Shown here: one piece after another, positions 57,497-64,000 of the stretch
Numbering within the stretch: the stretch's first letter is position 1
Layout of the letters: every line of letters starts with the position of its first letter
NCBI GenBank assembly: GCA_016845065.1
Contig: JAERTG010000107.1
Location: forward strand, 60,664 to 124,663
Direction of reading: 5' to 3'
DNA: 64,000 nt
Source: Fidelibacterota bacterium
Lineage (GTDB): Bacteria; Fidelibacterota; UBA8477; JABMPR01
Program-made: the position numbers and the translations under genes
The notes under the pieces: model-generated
Told to the model about the DNA's origin: nothing
The model's database searches: none
Seen by the model: only the letters and a program-made list of their open reading frames with translations

Positions 57497-58843
57497 ATGA
57501 ACGATCAAATCAAAACCAATGAAAGCATCTATGCAGATGCTGTAAATGTGTTACCTGGTGGTGTAAGTAGAAATACCATTTTCCACAAACCCTATCCCCA
57601 TTATGTGGCAGGTGCCAGTGGCTGTATGGTCACTGACATAGACGGCGTATCGCGTGTGGATTTTGCCAATAATATGGCCTCTCTAATCCACGGTCATGCC
57701 TATCCCAAGATTGTGGAAGCTGTCATTGAACAGCTCAGAAAGGGAACAGCATATACACTGGCAACAGAGATTGAAGTACGCTACGCTCAGCTTTTGACTG
57801 GACGTACTCCCAGCTTTGAAAAAATTCGCTTCGTCAACTCCGGTACAGAGGCGGTCATGTCCATGATCAAGACTGCCAGGGCTTTTACTGGAAAATCAAA
57901 GATGGCCAGGGCAGAGGGCTCTTATAATGGCTCATATGATTATGTGGAGGTGAGTCAGATCTCAAACCCAGATAACTGGGGAGACTTGGATAGACCCAAT
58001 AGAAACCCTCTGGCATATGGCACACCCCAGGGAGTATTGGATGATGTTATCATCTACCCTTTTAATGATGTGGAGCGTACCATCCGTTTGCTGGATGAAA
58101 ATGCAGATGATATCGCTTGTGTTCTGGTTGATCCCATTCCACACCGCGTCGGATTGTTTGAGGCTACCAATGAGTTTATTGAAGCCATCTATGCCTGGAC
58201 CCGTAAACATGATGCTCTCATGCTTTTTGATGAGGTGATTACGTATCGGACGAACTATGGCGGGGCACAGCAAAATTATCGGGTTAAGCCTGATGTTACT
58301 GCGCTGGGAAAGATGATTGGTGGTGGTTTTCCCGTGGGAGCTTTTGCCGGGAGGTCTGATGTGATGAAGGTGATGGATCCCAATGAAAGTCCGTTGTTGT
58401 TGCCACACTCAGGAACGTTTTCTGCAAACCCAATCACCATGACTGCTGGATATGTTGCCATGCAAGATTTTGATCAAGAAGCGGTTCTGGCACTAAATGA
58501 ATTGACGGCCAGAGCTGTGGCCCAGGTGAAGGAAGCTATTCAAATTGCAGATGTCCCTATGTCAGTCTCAGGTTCAGGTTCAATGTTCAGACTTCACCCC
58601 AGAACCACAACACCGATATCTTATCGCAAAGCATATCAGGGTAAGAGAGAGAAAGCCGTCATGGTAAAAATTCTGGATCATCTTTTTTATGAGGAGAATA
58701 TCATTATGGTGAACACGGGGACGGCAATGCTTTCAACGGCAATTACCGAGAAGGAAGTGGATCAACTCTCTCAAGGAATGCTCAATGCGTTTAAGGTAAA
58801 TCGGGATGAATTAATTGAAGTACAGGATAACCCCCGTGGTTAG
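57497..58843 (+). CDS. Class III aminotransferase, glutamate-semialdehyde type
   Basis: 448 residues. PLP lysine Lys272 (TALGKMIGGGFPVG), Asp245 (LFDEVITYR), and FVNSGTEAVMSMIKTARAFTGK are the family landmarks. It differs from true glutamate-1-semialdehyde aminomutase (for example YGTPQGVLDDVIIYPFND). Known beta-amino acid transaminases (beta-phenylalanine type) belong to this same branch, as does YodT in the Bacillus yod operon. Between CoA-transferase and thiolase it would convert a beta-amino acid into the 3-oxo acid. Heme-pathway hemL is unlikely in this context. Confidence 0.75.
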   Translation: MNDQIKTNESIYADAVNVLPGGVSRNTIFHKPYPHYVAGASGCMVTDIDGVSRVDFANNMASLIHGHAYPKIVEAVIEQLRKGTAYTLATEIEVRYAQLLTGRTPSFEKIRFVNSGTEAVMSMIKTARAFTGKSKMARAEGSYNGSYDYVEVSQISNPDNWGDLDRPNRNPLAYGTPQGVLDDVIIYPFNDVERTIRLLDENADDIACVLVDPIPHRVGLFEATNEFIEAIYAWTRKHDALMLFDEVITYRTNYGGAQQNYRVKPDVTALGKMIGGGFPVGAFAGRSDVMKVMDPNESPLLLPHSGTFSANPITMTAGYVAMQDFDQEAVLALNELTARAVAQVKEAIQIADVPMSVSGSGSMFRLHPRTTTPISYRKAYQGKREKAVMVKILDHLFYEENIIMVNTGTAMLSTAITEKEVDQLSQGMLNAFKVNRDELIEVQDNPRG

Positions 58844-58871
58844 TTAACCAGCTGGCGGAGAAGGAAAAGAC

Positions 58872-60074
58872 ATGCAAGAAGTTTATATTTGTGATGCCGT
58901 AAGAACACCAGTGGGTACCTATGGTGGTTCTCTTTCATCTATTCGAACTGATGATCTGGCTGCCGTTCCCTTGAGGACCCTGATGGAGAGAAACCCCAAG
59001 ATCAAGTGGGATGAAGTTGATGATGTGCTCATGGGATGTGCCAATCAGGCTGGTGAGGACAATCGCAATGTTGCTAGAATGGCTCTTTTATTGGCGGGTT
59101 TTTCTGAATCGGTACCAGGTGCAACCATTAATCGTTTATGTGGTTCCGGTATGGATGCTGTGGGAACAGCGGTTCGAGCAATCCGGGCTGGTGAAGCTGA
59201 TCTAATCATCGCCGGCGGAGTGGAAAGCATGTCACGATCACCCTATGTTATGGCCAAGCCGGATAAGGGTTTTTCCCGTACACCTGAGATGTATGACACC
59301 ACCATTGGATGGCGTTTTGTGAATCGTTGGATGGATAAGCAAGGACATACTCAATCCTTGATCCAGACCGCTGAGAATATTGCCTCAGAAAGTGAAATTA
59401 GTCGGGAAGATCAGGATCAATTCGCATTCAGGAGTCAGAGCAAGGCGAAGTCTGCCCAGGAAAATGGATCACTGGCTCATGAAATTGTCCCTGTGCGTAT
59501 CCCGAGACGAAAGCAGGATGACCTGATCTTTGAGAAGGATGAGCATTTACGTCTCACCCCTCTGGAGAAATTGGGAACACTGAGAGCAATTTTAGGAGAG
59601 GGTACGACCATCACAGCTGGAAATGCATCGGGTATAAATGATGGAGCAGCAGCTTTGATTGTTGCCTCTGACGCTGCGATGAAAAAATATGGCTTGAAGC
59701 CATTGGCAAAGGTCCTGGGGATGCAGACGGCTGGAGTACCCCCACGTACCATGGGTATGGGTCCCGTCCCTGCTACGGATAAACTATTGAAGCGTCTGGG
59801 GCTCACTCTGGATGATATGGATATCATTGAGTTAAATGAAGCCTTTGCTGCTCAATCATTGGGGTGTACGAGGGAGATGGGATTGGCTGATGATGATCCC
59901 AGGATCAATCCCTTAGGTGGCGCTATTGCTTTGGGACATCCCCTGGGGATGAGTGGGGCTCGTTTACTTACCACAGCAGTGCATCAGTTGCAGCAGTCTG
60001 ATGCCAAGCGCGCCTTGTGTACCATGTGTATTGGTGTGGGTCAGGGTATCGCTATGGTCATCGAGAAAGCATAG
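58872..60074 (+). CDS. pcaF: Thiolase, 3-oxoadipyl-CoA (PcaF/PaaJ) type
   Basis: 400 residues. Catalytic Cys90 (NRLCGSGMDAVG), His356 (LGHPLGMSG) and Cys386 (CIGVGQG) are present. The motifs GCANQAGEDNRNVARMALLLAG, TIGWRFVN and the overall length match, as I recall, the 3-oxoadipyl-CoA thiolases PcaF and PaaJ more closely than acetyl-CoA acetyltransferase. It would split 3-oxoadipyl-CoA into succinyl-CoA and acetyl-CoA. It closes the operon, 28 bases after the aminotransferase. Confidence 0.8.
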   Translation: MQEVYICDAVRTPVGTYGGSLSSIRTDDLAAVPLRTLMERNPKIKWDEVDDVLMGCANQAGEDNRNVARMALLLAGFSESVPGATINRLCGSGMDAVGTAVRAIRAGEADLIIAGGVESMSRSPYVMAKPDKGFSRTPEMYDTTIGWRFVNRWMDKQGHTQSLIQTAENIASESEISREDQDQFAFRSQSKAKSAQENGSLAHEIVPVRIPRRKQDDLIFEKDEHLRLTPLEKLGTLRAILGEGTTITAGNASGINDGAAALIVASDAAMKKYGLKPLAKVLGMQTAGVPPRTMGMGPVPATDKLLKRLGLTLDDMDIIELNEAFAAQSLGCTREMGLADDDPRINPLGGAIALGHPLGMSGARLLTTAVHQLQQSDAKRALCTMCIGVGQGIAMVIEKA

Positions 60075-60188
60075 CACATTTCCGGTCCCTGAGTAGCTCA
60101 CAGATCCTATCGAAGGGTACATTGACAAGCCCTGGCTTGCCGACTATATTCACCCCGCTTTTTGCGTTATTAAGAGGTCTTTCCAAGT

Positions 60189-60219
60189 GTGTCACCCTGA
60201 GGCTCTCGAAGGGCGACAC
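60189..60219. repeat. GTGTC...GACAC repeat unit
   Basis: 31 bases with GTGTC and GACAC ends and core CCCTGAGGCTCTCGAAGGG, very like unit 1 of the gyrB-gyrA gap. A second, looser CCCTGAG...TCGAAGGG pair lies at about 60089-60119 in the same 187-base gap, which otherwise holds no gene. Confidence 0.65.
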
Positions 60220-60261
60220 AATGAAGAAATTCGACACAAAAAGAGATAACCGCACTATCGC

Positions 60262-60337
<76 letters not shown>

Positions 60338-60342
60338 TTCTG

Positions 60343-60384
60343 AAGCCCTTGTAGAATAAGCCCTCCAAGGGTTTCGTCGTTTTA
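60343..60384 (+). terminator. Terminator-like hairpin after tRNA-Lys
   Basis: AAGCCCTTG (60343-60351) pairs with CAAGGGTTT (60366-60374) with one G-T pair, followed by a T run at 60380-60383. A closely similar hairpin follows the displaced tRNA half at 63909-63942. Confidence 0.5.
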
Positions 60385-60453
60385 GGACCTGTCTTCTGAA
60401 ATTTGGGTTAAGTGTCACTGAGTGCTTCTGAGTATCACTGGATGCACAAAATG

Positions 60454-60472
60454 GGGATACATTTTGGGATAC
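60454..60472 (+). repeat. Paired GGGATAC direct repeats near the left end of the island
   Basis: GGGATAC at 60454-60460 and 60466-60472, spaced five bases, 117 bases inside the left attachment site. A matching pair is at 63778-63797 near the right end. They fit integrase arm-type sites. Confidence 0.45.
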
Positions 60473-60519
60473 AGTCACTATATTCAAAGTCGAAACAAAT
60501 AATCCAGGAAAGGGTCTAC

Positions 60520-61995
60520 GTGGCTGATACCAAGAATACAGAGGATTCACCTAAACCCAATCACCCAAAGCTATTTATATCGTATAGTTGGAGTTCAGAT
60601 GCCCACGTCGAATGGGTGGTTAAGCTGGCGTCGGAATTGGTAGACTCCGGAGTAGAAGTGATTCTGGATAAGTGGGATTTGTCTGAGGGTCAGGATGCTA
60701 TCACTTTTATGGAAAAAATGGTCACTGACCCAGAAATAAAAAAAGTAATAATGATCTGTGATAAAACTTACGCTGAGAAAACCGATGCAAAGAGTGGAGG
60801 TGTTGGCACTGAAGCACAAATTATATCCCCTAAAATCTATGCCGAAACAGATCAAAACAAATTCGTAGCAATACTGAAAGAGCGAGACGAAGGAGGAGAA
60901 CCCTATCTCCCAACTTATTATCAGTCAAGAGTATACATAGACCTGAGTGACCCTGCAAATTATTCTCAAAATTTTGAACAGCTACTTAGGTGGATATATG
61001 ACAAACCACTTTACATCAAGCCGGAGGTAGGTGAACCCCCTGCTTATCTTGATGACAATGCTAATCCGATTCGTCTCCGAACTACACCACTATACAGGCG
61101 CGCGATAAACTCTATAACGGATGGAAAGGATACGGCAGATGGTGCCATCGAAGAATACCTAACATCACTTGCGGGGGAATTAGAAAAATTTAGGATTGAT
61201 CATGATGGAGATCAAATGCCGAAGTATGTACGTGAAAACATTGAAGCTTTTATTCCCTATAGAAATGAAGCGATTCAAGTTTTTAACGCTATTTCTCTTT
61301 ATCGAGACACTGACACCTGCCGACAATCAATTCAAAGATTCTTTGAAGCAATTTTACCATACCAAGAAAAACCAGAGGGGGTGGTTTCGCACAGAAGATG
61401 GGATTTTGATAATTTCAGGTTTATTGTCCATGAACTATTTCTGTATTTGATCTCGTTTTTTATTTCACGTGAAAAATTTCCATCTGCAGAATATTTCTTA
61501 GCATCACCATACTATCTCCCTGGCAGGACAGACCACGGAAACGATGCGATGGTCACCTATGTTGAGTTTCGCCATCACATGAGTTCGCTTAGTGGTGAAG
61601 ATGAACAGCACCAGAAGGTACCAGGTTTTCATAGAGCTTCACTATTGAGAGAACGATGTAATGATTCAATACTTCCCTTCAAGGCTCTAATGCAATCTGA
61701 TTTTGTCTTATTTCTTCGACAACATCTACTCAACATTGACACATTTTCCTATTGGTGGCCCGAAACTTTGGTGTTTACAGACCATTTCCCCAGGCCCTTT
61801 GAGGTTTTCTCACGGTCATCATCAAACAAATATTTTTCCACTGTACAACAATTGATTGGTGCAAACTCCAAAGATCACATAGAACAGGTCTTGGAAGAAT
61901 TTGAGTCCGGTGAACGCCAATTACCGAAATGGGGATATAACAAATTACAGGTTCGGCAACTACTAAACTTTGATCGTTTATGCTCTATTGAATAA
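60520..61995 (+). CDS. SEFIR-domain protein (candidate antiphage sensor/effector)
   Basis: 491 residues from GTG at 60520, chosen because AGGAAAGGG lies upstream. The frame extends back to 60412 but that part includes the GGGATAC repeats. Residues about 17-140 form a SEFIR (TIR-like) domain: KLFISYSWSSDAHVEWV, VILDKWDLSEGQDAITFMEKMV, VIMICDKTYAEK, GGVGTEAQII. The remaining ~350 residues are helical and unknown. Bacterial TIR and SEFIR domains act as NADases or signalling modules in abortive-infection systems. Paired with a HEPN-type gene on a tRNA island, a defence role is likely but inferred. Confidence 0.8.
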   Translation: MADTKNTEDSPKPNHPKLFISYSWSSDAHVEWVVKLASELVDSGVEVILDKWDLSEGQDAITFMEKMVTDPEIKKVIMICDKTYAEKTDAKSGGVGTEAQIISPKIYAETDQNKFVAILKERDEGGEPYLPTYYQSRVYIDLSDPANYSQNFEQLLRWIYDKPLYIKPEVGEPPAYLDDNANPIRLRTTPLYRRAINSITDGKDTADGAIEEYLTSLAGELEKFRIDHDGDQMPKYVRENIEAFIPYRNEAIQVFNAISLYRDTDTCRQSIQRFFEAILPYQEKPEGVVSHRRWDFDNFRFIVHELFLYLISFFISREKFPSAEYFLASPYYLPGRTDHGNDAMVTYVEFRHHMSSLSGEDEQHQKVPGFHRASLLRERCNDSILPFKALMQSDFVLFLRQHLLNIDTFSYWWPETLVFTDHFPRPFEVFSRSSSNKYFSTVQQLIGANSKDHIEQVLEEFESGERQLPKWGYNKLQVRQLLNFDRLCSIE

Positions 61996-62186
61996 GAAAA
62001 CAAGAAATCGGAGCCACTGTTATCACAAAAAACAGGCCGTTCCAACGTAAAGGAGCAACCAGTAACGCTCATGTGGGTCGAGAGTTTGAACGGAAAGTGT
62101 TCGATCTCTTGGAGGCAGATATTCCAGGTGTATTTGAAGTAAACACTCGACATAAAAGGGATTTAAAACTCACAACGATCATATAG
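61992..62186 (+). pseudogene. Remnant of a nuclease-like gene N-terminus
   Basis: An open stretch without ATG/GTG/TTG start encodes RKGATSNAHVGREFERKVFDLLEA and ends TAG after NTRHKRDLKLTTII. The SNAHVGREFE opening resembles, from memory, a family of stand-alone PD-(D/E)XK-like proteins found in defence islands, in which a (K)HKFD-type segment and ECK motif follow. Here the RHKRD segment is the last recognisable part. Either a fragment or chance. It lies between two intact genes. Confidence 0.35.
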
Positions 62187-62195
62187 TACGAATTG

Positions 62196-63731
62196 ATGGA
62201 GGCAGGATTGCATACCGCGGATACAGAGTTTATTGATTTTTCTAATTTTGATAGTATTGATCTGACAAGGTTTGATGCAGACTTATTGATAATGGATCTT
62301 GTTCACCACTATCATGAAGCATTCCATGAATACGAACCAGAAAACCTATTTCTGTATATAAAAAACCTACTTTGCGGTATCGCGGTTTTTTATAATGATT
62401 CATATGAAACTCTGGATCCAGGCTATGGTGTTGCTGAAGCAATTCTATATGATGCAGGCTATTTTTCTGTTGACAAAAAACTAGTTTCGTTTGCTCTGGA
62501 CAATATTGAGTTTCTTAATTCTAGGACAAGAAGAAAACTGAAGAAGTGGAAGCCAGATTTGAGACTGGAGGCATTCAGTGTATCAATAGCTCTTTTCCAA
62601 CAATATGGATTGCGACTTGATGCCACTAATCAAAGTATGACTGACTATAGATCCCTGTCAATGTTCCTTCTTTGGCCTTCCCCACAAGACAGTGAATCCG
62701 AGCAAACTTTTTTAAGTAGTGCTCTTCAGGGCATCGGATATAAGCTATTAGAGAACAATTTGATTTCTGAGAGTGAGAGGTTTCTAGAAGACTCAATTCA
62801 AAGGCAACCGATGAATCACCACGCCCGCCAAATTCTTGGAGACTGCCTAAGGAGACAAAAGAAGCATGAACAAGCAATAGAGCAGTACCGAGAGGCAATA
62901 AAGATTAGATCCTCTGACCCGCCTGTTGTGGGAATTGATGTAAATACAAAAGATTCTGATCTTGCTGAATACAACTACCTGATAAGTTTGTGTTATAAGG
63001 AACTACATAAGTATGAGCTTGCAGAGAGTCACTTTAACGAAGCTCAAGAGCGTTCAGACGGATCAAATTATTTTGGATTTATTTACGATGGCTTTTCGAC
63101 CTTGGATCAATATGGTAGGGAGCTTCGCAATAAACGTGATGAATTTAGTAAAATTGGAAATCCTACAAGTGAAGATTATGTCTCTATCATAAAGAGTATT
63201 GAGCATAGTATGGAAAATGTGCTTGAGAATCACAAAAAGGAAATGAGTCTAATTGAAAGTCGTGGTTTTTGGAATCGAATGCATCCGCAAAGTAAAGAGT
63301 TCTTAGGTTCAGCTGAGATGCTTTTTAACCTATTCCCCAGAGAGGCTGACTTTTCTCCATGTATCATTCAATTTTGCAAGGTGGTAGAATCTGAACTGCA
63401 CAATAAATTTGTACCGAAGCTGCAAGCAATAATAGAAACTGAAAAGATTCAGATTAATACAAATAGTACTTTTCGTAAAAGATCGTCCTTGAGTAAAATC
63501 ACCCTCGGTGGAATTGTACACATTCTGAAAGATGCCTCAATAAAAAATGGGATTAGACAGCACTTACCCATAAATGAAGGTTTTATTTTGGACGTACTTC
63601 CTGATAAAATTTATGACATTCTTGAACTACGGAACTCATGTGCGCACATTCATGGTGCTACGCCAGAGCAGGCCCTTGGAGTCAGAGAGGTTCTATTTAA
63701 TGATCTACTGAATCCCCTGACGATTATCTAG
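62196..63731 (+). CDS. TPR protein with C-terminal HEPN-like RNase domain
   Basis: About 511 residues with ATG at 62196 (a TTG at 62193 is in frame). The middle contains TPR-like helices (SERFLEDSIQRQPMNHHARQILGDCLRRQKKHEQAIEQYREAIKI and a second set near YKELHKYELAESHFNEAQ). The last ~150 residues end in LELRNSCAHIHG, an Arg-x4-His motif (Arg479, His484) at the end of a helical bundle, the catalytic signature of HEPN RNases used in antiphage and toxin systems. It follows the SEFIR gene in the island. I infer a two-gene defence system. Confidence 0.6.
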   Translation: MEAGLHTADTEFIDFSNFDSIDLTRFDADLLIMDLVHHYHEAFHEYEPENLFLYIKNLLCGIAVFYNDSYETLDPGYGVAEAILYDAGYFSVDKKLVSFALDNIEFLNSRTRRKLKKWKPDLRLEAFSVSIALFQQYGLRLDATNQSMTDYRSLSMFLLWPSPQDSESEQTFLSSALQGIGYKLLENNLISESERFLEDSIQRQPMNHHARQILGDCLRRQKKHEQAIEQYREAIKIRSSDPPVVGIDVNTKDSDLAEYNYLISLCYKELHKYELAESHFNEAQERSDGSNYFGFIYDGFSTLDQYGRELRNKRDEFSKIGNPTSEDYVSIIKSIEHSMENVLENHKKEMSLIESRGFWNRMHPQSKEFLGSAEMLFNLFPREADFSPCIIQFCKVVESELHNKFVPKLQAIIETEKIQINTNSTFRKRSSLSKITLGGIVHILKDASIKNGIRQHLPINEGFILDVLPDKIYDILELRNSCAHIHGATPEQALGVREVLFNDLLNPLTII

Positions 63732-63777
63732 CGGTGCGAAGTTGGGTCGCAATATCTACCATCGTTACATACTGAAA

Positions 63778-63797
63778 GGGATACATATTCGGGATAC
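63778..63797 (+). repeat. Paired GGGATAC direct repeats near the right end of the island
   Basis: GGGATAC at 63778-63784 and 63791-63797, spaced six bases, about 60 bases inside the right attachment site. Same sequence as the pair at 60454. Confidence 0.45.
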
Positions 63798-63855
63798 CGA
63801 CTGATTCACTATCCCGTAATGCACTGTCCCATAGTAACTTACGAAACACAGTCGT

Positions 63856-63904
63856 TTGACTCTTAATCAATTGGTTCCAGGTTCGAGTCCTGGGCGGTGT
63901 ACAC
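63856..63904 (+). other. Right attachment site: displaced tRNA-Lys 3' half
   Basis: 49 bases matching 60289-60337 with four substitutions. The T stem is CCAGG/CCTGG instead of CGGGG/CCCTG. The missing acceptor, D and anticodon 5' sequence means it cannot be a complete tRNA. This would be the original 3' end of the host gene, moved by insertion. Confidence 0.7.
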
Positions 63905-63908
63905 CACT

Positions 63909-63949
63909 AAAACCCTTGCTGGCTAATGCTTGTAAGGGTTTTAGTTTTT
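63909..63949 (+). terminator. Terminator hairpin beyond the displaced tRNA half
   Basis: AAAACCCTT (63909-63917) pairs perfectly with AAGGGTTTT (63934-63942) across a 16-base loop, followed by AGTTTTT. It corresponds to the hairpin after the intact tRNA. The final 50 bases of the window beyond it show no gene. Confidence 0.6.
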
Positions 63950-64000
63950 CTGGATGACTCCGAACTGCGTAAAAAAGGACGGTATATTAACGGTATATTT

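Noticed and set aside
57962..58408. A 148-residue minus-strand frame inside the aminotransferase gene
   Set aside because: Antisense shadow with Ile/His-rich composition and no ribosome-binding site.
57497..58843. Glutamate-1-semialdehyde aminomutase (hemL) for heme synthesis
   Set aside because: Context is catabolic and several family-specific segments differ; a beta-amino acid transaminase fits better.
60412..60519. N-terminal 36 residues of the SEFIR protein from ATG 60412
   Set aside because: This part contains the GGGATAC repeats and lacks a ribosome-binding site; GTG 60520 has AGGAAAGGG upstream.
63841..63904. A second complete tRNA gene
   Set aside because: Only the anticodon to acceptor 3' part is present; no 5' acceptor strand or D arm precedes it.

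Overview
The window reads as chromosomal DNA of a Gram-negative bacterium, most plausibly from the Fibrobacterota-Chlorobi-Bacteroidota (FCB) superphylum, in the Marinimicrobia/Caldithrix neighbourhood. The signs are lipoproteins with lipoboxes, an EnvC-type murein hydrolase activator, an outer-membrane DUF6588-like protein, an SppA fused to a barrel-like N-terminus, WG-repeat and TPR secreted proteins, and DivIVA and PSP1 proteins in an otherwise Gram-negative setting. The phylum is inferred from gene style, not from a marker-gene tree.

Layout. (1) 1-13.2 kb, minus strand: a lipoprotein operon, Nudix, methyltransferase, ssb, a shrunken purine-nucleoside-phosphorylase-like gene, divIVA, the YggS-family gene, and the replication block dnaN-recF-dciA-gyrB and gyrA. 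(2) 13.4-20.4 kb, plus strand: a membrane protein, a WG-repeat protein, priA, a membrane metallopeptidase, a TPR protein, an NAD(P)-binding protein and a 27-residue membrane peptide. (3) 20.4-27.3 kb, minus strand: rsmA, tatD, metG, PSP1, holB, envC-like. (4) 27.7-45.5 kb, plus strand: cold-shock gene with a structured leader, acyltransferase, SnoaL-like, SDR, P-loop kinase-like, aldo/keto reductase, a B12-binding mutase subunit with propionyl-CoA carboxylase beta subunit, glycosyltransferase, a tightly coupled HAD/acylase/membrane/SpoU run, CBS, HAD, VOC, homocysteine methyltransferase and mutY with an intact Nudix box. (5) 45.5-53.3 kb: sppA fusion, a fungal-type (Lys4-like) homoaconitase, a cation diffusion facilitator, a HAD phosphatase and a homoisocitrate-dehydrogenase-like enzyme. 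(6) 53.9-60.1 kb: a cupin regulator followed by a catabolic operon. (7) 60.26-63.9 kb: a tRNA-Lys-flanked island carrying a SEFIR protein and a TPR-HEPN protein.

The most interesting system is region 6. It encodes a divergent lysine-2,3-aminomutase-like radical SAM enzyme, PcaI/PcaJ-type 3-oxoadipate CoA-transferase subunits, a glutamate-semialdehyde-type class III aminotransferase and a PcaF-type 3-oxoadipyl-CoA thiolase. Read in order these describe alpha-amino acid to beta-amino acid to beta-keto acid to beta-ketoacyl-CoA to acetyl-CoA plus acyl-CoA. Because the last three proteins look like the 3-oxoadipate enzymes, and the aminomutase has lost both aspartates that hold the lysine side-chain amine and has an Arg beside one of those positions, I propose the substrate is 2-aminoadipate, ending in succinyl-CoA plus acetyl-CoA. 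The adjacent homoaconitase and homoisocitrate-dehydrogenase-like genes are enzymes of 2-oxoadipate metabolism, which fits. This is inference from sequence and context.

Region 7 is bounded by an intact tRNA-Lys(CTT) and a displaced copy of its 3' half that differs only by two compensatory T-stem changes. Paired GGGATAC repeats lie just inside each end. It looks like a small non-autonomous defence island without a visible integrase. A dispersed family of short GTGTC...GACAC palindromic repeats also occurs in several intergenic gaps.
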